From the NCBI GenBank assembly GCA_045654885.1, contig JAZOOF010000051.1, positions 1-64,000 of the forward strand: a stretch of DNA of 64,000 bases, given 5' to 3'. This DNA comes from HGM04593 sp045654885 (GTDB taxonomy: Bacteria > Bacteroidota > Bacteroidia > Bacteroidales > Bacteroidaceae). A program made the position numbers and the translations under genes. This document shows, one piece after another, positions 59,677 to 64,000 of this stretch. The notes beneath the pieces were generated by a model. It made no database searches. It had not been told where the DNA came from and saw only the letters and a list, made by a program, of their open reading frames with translations. Numbering within the stretch: position 1 is the first letter of the stretch; every line of letters starts with the position of its first letter.

Positions 59677-61185
59677 TCATTGCGACACGGATCTTATGAC
59701 AAGAGCCTTGATATTTACAATCTGCGGTGTATACAAGCGCAATATTATTGTCTTGTTGAGCGATGCCGGAACGGTAATATTCATGCGGTACAAACCATCC
59801 TCGCCAAGTTCAGGGCTTGGGTTACCCCACGACTTGAGACGCTGGTGCGCTCCCTCGAGGTCGGTAATTGCGAAGTTGCCCTGCCAGTCACTTGCATTGA
59901 GTCTTGTCACTATTGTATAGCTCTTGCCCGGTACAAGTTCACAGGCTGTAAGGTCTTCGATTGAGAACTCACTGCAGAGCCACTCGTAATACTCCTCCTC
60001 TGTAGCGCATGCAACAGCAGCACCATCGGCATCGGTAATGATGAAACCATCAGTATCCTCAAGACTCTTCTGCTCCACCTCAAGCACAACGTAAGAGATA
60101 TTGGAATCAATGAACGTATCTACATCGCTGCTTGCAGCAAGTGAATCGGCAAAGTTGCTGTACATTGCAGCAGGAACGGCCAAGAGATAGCCCGAACGTG
60201 ATGTTGCCTCCATCTCGGCAACAGAAACGCTCAACTGCGAAGGTTCATTTTCGTTCTGTGATGCAACAATCCATGACTCGTCGGCACTCATCTCCTCAAG
60301 CTTTCCATTGTTTACCTGAAGAGGAACCAACTTATAGTCATAATTGAAACAGGTTACAGAGAAAGAGAGAGCATTCTCAATCATAGTCTCAACTTTCTCG
60401 CCCGAAGCCGATGTTGTCTCCTGCAGGAATGTCTTTCCATCGGGCGACACCTTCCAGCCCCAAGGGGTATTCTCGCCCTCTATCTTCATAAGGTTACGTT
60501 CCATACCCACGTATGCCACAGGAACCTCATAAGTCACGCTGCCATCAATATTGCCAAAAACAACAGTTCCCTCCTTCTCATATGGTACATCGTCGGCAGC
60601 CACTTTTAATGTAAAACCGCCATCGAGCGCCTCGGGAGCCGAAAGCCATGCGGGGCAAGATATTATCGAACAGTCGAAATTAGCCACAGGAGCAACCCAC
60701 ACGGTAGCATCGGTGCCTATTTCAATCCTATCGAGCACATTGCCTTCGCTTGACAAGAGCGAGAACTCATGCTCCTTGCCTGCGCGCTCAATAGTCACTA
60801 CACTCTTTGACACGCTGCCTGCAACAAGAGTAACATTGGCCTTTGCATTGCCAAAGCCGCGCGCATCATTGGTTACCTTTATATATACGGTGTGTGTGCC
60901 CTTGCCTCCCTGGATATCGTTGAAGAACTCACCGTCGGCCTGCAACGAGAGCTTCACCCACATCTTGTCGCTAAAAAGACTCCAGGAACCGTTTGAAGTG
61001 AGTTCAAACGAACCGACAATGCTTTCACAGCTGTCGAGAGAGGCCATATCAAATTCACCGGGTGCGGTAAACGACACCTCTACCGGAACAATCTCCTCAT
61101 CATCGGAGCAAGCCACAGCCAAGCAACAGAGAGCCATTGCAAGGCAGGCCATATACCATTTGCTTATATATTTCATAATTGCCAT
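59677..61185 (-). CDS. BACON-like multi-Ig lipoprotein
   Basis: 502 residues from the ATG at 61185; an ATG nine bases later also suits. Lipobox C-L-A-V-A-C-S. The first 230 residues contain two beta-sandwich BACON-like parts (S-F-E-L-T-S-N-G-S-W-S-L-F-S, Y-I-K-V-T-N-D-A-R-G...V-V-T-I-E-R-A-G). The remaining 270 residues are also beta-rich, with no motif I recognise and no catalytic signature. Five bases from the upstream gene's stop, so in the SusCD operon. Probably a surface ligand-binding protein, like the SusE/F-position proteins. Confidence 0.75.
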   Translation of the reverse strand: MAIMKYISKWYMACLAMALCCLAVACSDDEEIVPVEVSFTAPGEFDMASLDSCESIVGSFELTSNGSWSLFSDKMWVKLSLQADGEFFNDIQGGKGTHTVYIKVTNDARGFGNAKANVTLVAGSVSKSVVTIERAGKEHEFSLLSSEGNVLDRIEIGTDATVWVAPVANFDCSIISCPAWLSAPEALDGGFTLKVAADDVPYEKEGTVVFGNIDGSVTYEVPVAYVGMERNLMKIEGENTPWGWKVSPDGKTFLQETTSASGEKVETMIENALSFSVTCFNYDYKLVPLQVNNGKLEEMSADESWIVASQNENEPSQLSVSVAEMEATSRSGYLLAVPAAMYSNFADSLAASSDVDTFIDSNISYVVLEVEQKSLEDTDGFIITDADGAAVACATEEEYYEWLCSEFSIEDLTACELVPGKSYTIVTRLNASDWQGNFAITDLEGAHQRLKSWGNPSPELGEDGLYRMNITVPASLNKTIILRLYTPQIVNIKALVIRSVSQ

Positions 61186-61189
61186 CTTT

Positions 61190-62104
61190 TTAATATCCCT
61201 CGCGTTTAAGTTTCTCGGCCTCGTCATCACTAATCCACTCAACGGCATTCACAAATGTTCCCACGGTATTTGTACCCTCTTCCATTCCGGGAACATAGAG
61301 TGTCATGTACTGGAAGATAAACTTCTCGCAACTGCTGTAGTATGACGTAAACGCTGTAGGCTGGTACATTCTTATCAATCCGTCGCCATAAATTGTACCG
61401 AAAGCCTCGGATGTAGGGCCAAAAGCCTGGTCCTCCATCTCAATCAGCGGATTCAGGATGTCATCGGCCTTGAATGTTATCCTTGCATCATAACCATCGA
61501 AGAAGTAATCCTTTATTATTATTGTATTCTCGTTCTCGGGGTCAATCTCGGCCTTAACCAATCGTTTGTCGATATCGGGCATGTAGTTTATGATGTATGT
61601 CGATGTCAGGACGCAATATCCCACAAAGGCATTGATGTCGAACTTGCAGGCCTTCTGCAACAATACATTAGCCTCGGTGCCATACATATCCCACTGCAGT
61701 TCCTCGGGCACGATAAGGTTAAGCTTAAAGCCCAATGAATCGTACACATCGATATTATTGTGGTAACCGCGAACACGCACATTGCCTACAAGCTCGCCTG
61801 CCTTGATGGTGATGGTGTTCGACTCCAGTGAATAGTGCTTGCCCTCTATGGCATTGCTGCCGGCATCAACTATCTCCACAGCAACGGTACGGTCATAATC
61901 GCATGCCTTGGTTGCAACAACCGGCACGTTGTGATACTCCACGTCATCAACCACGGGCAACACATAGAGCGTGTCCGAGAACTGGATATAGTCGGGAGCC
62001 GAAGGAGCCAAAGGCTCGCCCTCGTTACAGCTGCTTGTTACAGCAACAGCAAGGGTCGCACCCAAGAAAATCCTTGATAATCTATTTATAATGTTCATTT
62101 TCAT
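61190..62104 (-). CDS. DUF4984/DUF4843-like lipoprotein after SusD
   Basis: 304 residues from the ATG at 62104 (M-K-M-N-I-I-N-R-L). Lipobox V-T-S-S-C-N (Cys26). The N-terminal half has a Calx-beta/DUF4843-like strand pattern (Y-I-Q-F-S-D-T-L-Y...I-E-G-K-H-Y-S-L). The C-terminal half, with G-Y-C-V-L-T-S-T-Y and I-I-I-K-D-Y-F-F-D-G-Y, resembles DUF4984. Such genes directly follow susD in many Bacteroidales operons and are thought to help ligand capture. Exact family name uncertain. Confidence 0.75.
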   Translation of the reverse strand: MKMNIINRLSRIFLGATLAVAVTSSCNEGEPLAPSAPDYIQFSDTLYVLPVVDDVEYHNVPVVATKACDYDRTVAVEIVDAGSNAIEGKHYSLESNTITIKAGELVGNVRVRGYHNNIDVYDSLGFKLNLIVPEELQWDMYGTEANVLLQKACKFDINAFVGYCVLTSTYIINYMPDIDKRLVKAEIDPENENTIIIKDYFFDGYDARITFKADDILNPLIEMEDQAFGPTSEAFGTIYGDGLIRMYQPTAFTSYYSSCEKFIFQYMTLYVPGMEEGTNTVGTFVNAVEWISDDEAEKLKREGY

Positions 62105-62116
62105 ATCTCGCAACTG

Positions 62117-63643
62117 TTATCTGTTACTTTCATTCGGTTCAATCTCGGCACCCGGAGACTCAATCTCGTGCTGTGGAATAGGCCACACGAACAACGGATT
62201 GTCGGCCGCCACCTTCAGGCTGCTGCCGTTGGAGAGCGACTGGTCCTGTGGTGTACGCTCGAAGCCCTTGCCCCAGCGCTTGAGGTCCTGCAGGCGGAAA
62301 CCCTCCATGTAGAGTTCCTTGATGCGCTCCTGCTCTATAACCTCCATTGCATTGTTTGCATTCAGTGCAGCCGAACCGTTTGTGTAGCGCGCCGCCATAA
62401 GGGTTGTGATATCCTTGCTTGCCTTTGCATAGTCGGGTGTAGAGAGCTGGCAATAGGCCTCGGCACGGATGAGGTACTGCTCGGACAGACGGAACACCTT
62501 AGGCATTGAAGTATTCAGCAACTGCGCCTCGCTGTAGAGTGTCTGGTTACCCCAATACTTGTAGAGAAGCGGCCATGTAAGGCCATGGCTGTAGCCGGTC
62601 TGTGCCTCATAGAAGAAAGAGTTGTAGCGAAGGTCGTTAGAGCCGTAAAGGTCGAGCACCCACTGTGCAGGCACATAGTCGGGTTTGAACGACGAGTAGT
62701 CATAGTTGAAGAAGACTGTTCCGAGTGCACCGCCGTAATTGGTCGATGTAAAGCCCACCTTCCAGATAACCTCGGACGAGAGGTCATACTGCCACATATA
62801 ATCGTAATAGTTCATTCCTGCCGAGTACTGTGAGTTCACGCTCGAAAGGAAGAACATGTCGCTGTCGATGATTTTCGACGAATACTTGATGGCCTCCTCG
62901 TAATCGCGCATATACAGCGCCACTCGCGCACGCAAAGCGTATACGGTATACTCGTTGAAGTAAACCGAGTTGTTGTAGAGATAACCGTCAATGGCCGGGT
63001 CGTAATCATCGTCCAGTTTCAACAGTTTGGCAGCCTCATCGAGGTCGCTGAGCACCTGCTGATATGAATCGTAGAGCGAAGCACGCTTGATTGGCTGGTT
63101 CTCGTAATATTTTGTCTTTAGCACTACACCAAGCTCGTTCTTGGCCTCATCGTCGCCCTTGTAATCAACACAATAGAGCTTTATGAGTTCGCTGTATGCA
63201 AGAGCACGCGCAAAATATGCCTCACCGCAATACATCTCAAGACGGTCGAGTTCTGTGTCGTTTGTAAGTGTAGGCTTCAGTTTCGCAGCATTGTCGAGCA
63301 GGAAGTTACAGTTACCGATTACCGAATAGAGCGAGCCATATACAGCCTCAATCTGCGCGTTTGTGGCAAGGATTTCCCAACGCCACACATCGCCGAAAGT
63401 GTTTGTGTAACCGTTGACAGCATACACCATGTCGCACTGGATATCGGGCAACAATGTCAGATAGCCGCTGTAGAGCGCACCGCTGAGGAACGATGAGTAT
63501 ATACCCACCACAGCCTGGTCGGCCTCATCGACGGTTGTTATTGCCGAGCCCTCGGGCACAGCATTCTCGGGGAACTTGTCGAGGCACGATACCTGCAGCA
63601 CAAGCATCGTTGCCAACAATATATAGGTAATAATCTTTTTCAT
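62117..63643 (-). CDS. SusD/RagB-family nutrient-binding lipoprotein
   Basis: 508 residues, lipobox L-Q-V-S-C-L-D (Cys20). SusD-like proteins form the lid on the SusC barrel and capture nutrients. The N-terminal A-D-Q-A-V-V-G-I-Y-S-S, the central helix pairs (A-Y-F-A-R-A-L-A-Y-S-E-L) and the C-terminal E-Q-E-R-I-K-E-L-Y-M-E-G-F-R-L-Q-D-L-K-R are typical. It lies 17 bases after susC. Confidence 0.95.
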   Translation of the reverse strand: MKKIITYILLATMLVLQVSCLDKFPENAVPEGSAITTVDEADQAVVGIYSSFLSGALYSGYLTLLPDIQCDMVYAVNGYTNTFGDVWRWEILATNAQIEAVYGSLYSVIGNCNFLLDNAAKLKPTLTNDTELDRLEMYCGEAYFARALAYSELIKLYCVDYKGDDEAKNELGVVLKTKYYENQPIKRASLYDSYQQVLSDLDEAAKLLKLDDDYDPAIDGYLYNNSVYFNEYTVYALRARVALYMRDYEEAIKYSSKIIDSDMFFLSSVNSQYSAGMNYYDYMWQYDLSSEVIWKVGFTSTNYGGALGTVFFNYDYSSFKPDYVPAQWVLDLYGSNDLRYNSFFYEAQTGYSHGLTWPLLYKYWGNQTLYSEAQLLNTSMPKVFRLSEQYLIRAEAYCQLSTPDYAKASKDITTLMAARYTNGSAALNANNAMEVIEQERIKELYMEGFRLQDLKRWGKGFERTPQDQSLSNGSSLKVAADNPLFVWPIPQHEIESPGAEIEPNESNR

Positions 63644-63660
63644 CTTAAACCCTCCTTATA

Positions 63661-64000
63661 TTAGAATGTAATCTCAAGACCCATTGTATACTGGCGTGAC
63701 ATTGGATACTGCGCCTTGTAGACGTTGCTTGTAGACTCGGGGTCGAGACCGCTGAACTTTGTCCATGTGAACAGGTTCTGCGCCTGCACATAGAGACGTG
63801 CACGGCTGATGAAATGGGTCTTCCCAAGCAATGCACGCGGGAAATCATAGCTGAGCATGATGTTCTTCAAGCGCAGGAACGATGCATCCTCAAGGAAACG
63901 TGAGTCCATCTGCGGAGTAACACCATAACGCGGAATGTCGGTAACGTCACCGGGCTCTTTCCAACGGTCATAAAGCATACGCTTCGACTGGTTGTAGGCC
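63661..64000 (-). CDS. SusC/RagA TonB-dependent transporter, C-terminal part
   Basis: Only the last 112 or so residues are in the window; the gene enters from beyond base 64000. The end carries SusC-type barrel strands: F-L-R-L-K-N-I-M-L-S-Y-D-F-P, A-R-L-Y-V-Q-A-Q-N-L-F-T-W-T-K-F-S-G-L-D-P-E and a final Q-Y-T-M-G-L-E-I-T-F ending in Phe, as outer-membrane beta-barrels do. It forms the import channel for whatever SusD and the lipoproteins collect. Confidence 0.93.
   Translation of the reverse strand, partial: AYNQSKRMLYDRWKEPGDVTDIPRYGVTPQMDSRFLEDASFLRLKNIMLSYDFPRALLGKTHFISRARLYVQAQNLFTWTKFSGLDPESTSNVYKAQYPMSRQYTMGLEITF

Noticed and set aside
60551..61345. 264-residue plus-strand frame across two lipoprotein genes
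   Set aside because: Antisense to a well-formed operon, Ser-rich shadow composition, no start context.
1..64000. CRISPR array, rRNA operon or prophage
   Set aside because: No regularly spaced repeats, rRNA sequence or phage structural genes were found.

Overview
The window is a chromosomal segment of a Bacteroidales bacterium (phylum Bacteroidota). The evidence is a SusC/SusD pair, BACON-type lipoproteins, many Cys lipoboxes, recurrent TAnnTTTG -7 boxes with TTTG/TTG -33 boxes, a Rho with a long N-terminal insertion, and a division cluster whose penicillin-binding protein ends in a PASTA domain. MurE carries the DNPR signature of meso-diaminopimelate-adding enzymes. Genus cannot be decided by eye. 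Core regions look near 50% G+C. Two parts are visibly more AT-rich: about 0.6-3.6 kb and about 40.3-48.5 kb.

Layout. 0-0.68 kb: gene-free sequence with several short palindromes. 0.68-3.5 kb: two tandem BACON-like lipoproteins divergent from a membrane-anchored TPR/HTH regulator. 3.7-6.1 kb: nhaA and a secreted M28 peptidase. 6.3-22.2 kb: a complete dcw cluster on the plus strand (mraZ, rsmH, ftsL-like, PBP/FtsI, murE, mraY, murD, ftsW, murG, murC, ftsQ, ftsA, ftsZ) followed by a YqeY-like gene. A Bacteroidetes promoter brackets MraZ-type operator repeats just before mraZ. 22.2-29 kb: recO, tRNA-Glu plus rpsT, gyrB, a DUF5009-like membrane protein, a nitroreductase, tRNA-Cys and tilS. 29-38.9 kb, minus strand: a Sel1-repeat protein, a degenerate-protease/TPR protein, rlmB, recN, a fused coaBC-DUF4835 gene, a DnaQ-like exonuclease and dnaN. 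A DUF3127 OB-fold protein is divergent from dnaN.

The most unusual region is 40.3-48.4 kb on the minus strand. It looks like an undescribed RiPP (ribosomally made, post-translationally modified peptide) or peptide-cofactor locus. A 37-residue candidate precursor (48220-48333, outside the usual ORF size cut-off) is followed by a radical SAM/SPASM enzyme, a B12-binding-type radical SAM enzyme, a second radical SAM/SPASM enzyme, a YcaO protein with an added C-terminal Cys cluster, a third radical SAM/SPASM enzyme and an M42 aminopeptidase. Most of these genes overlap by 4-23 bases. No transporter membrane domain, immunity gene or regulator is present. The island abuts a 5'-truncated YddA-like ABC transporter gene, which suggests it was inserted.

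48.6-64 kb, minus strand: rho, then a long operon entering from beyond the right edge: susC (partial), susD, a DUF4984-like lipoprotein, a BACON-like lipoprotein, two leucine-rich-repeat lipoproteins, a subtilisin-like lipoprotein protease, a DUF1573 protein, a small lipoprotein and a thioredoxin-fold lipoprotein. This reads as a surface locus for binding and cutting a polymer, more probably protein or glycoprotein than glycan, because the only hydrolase seen is a protease.
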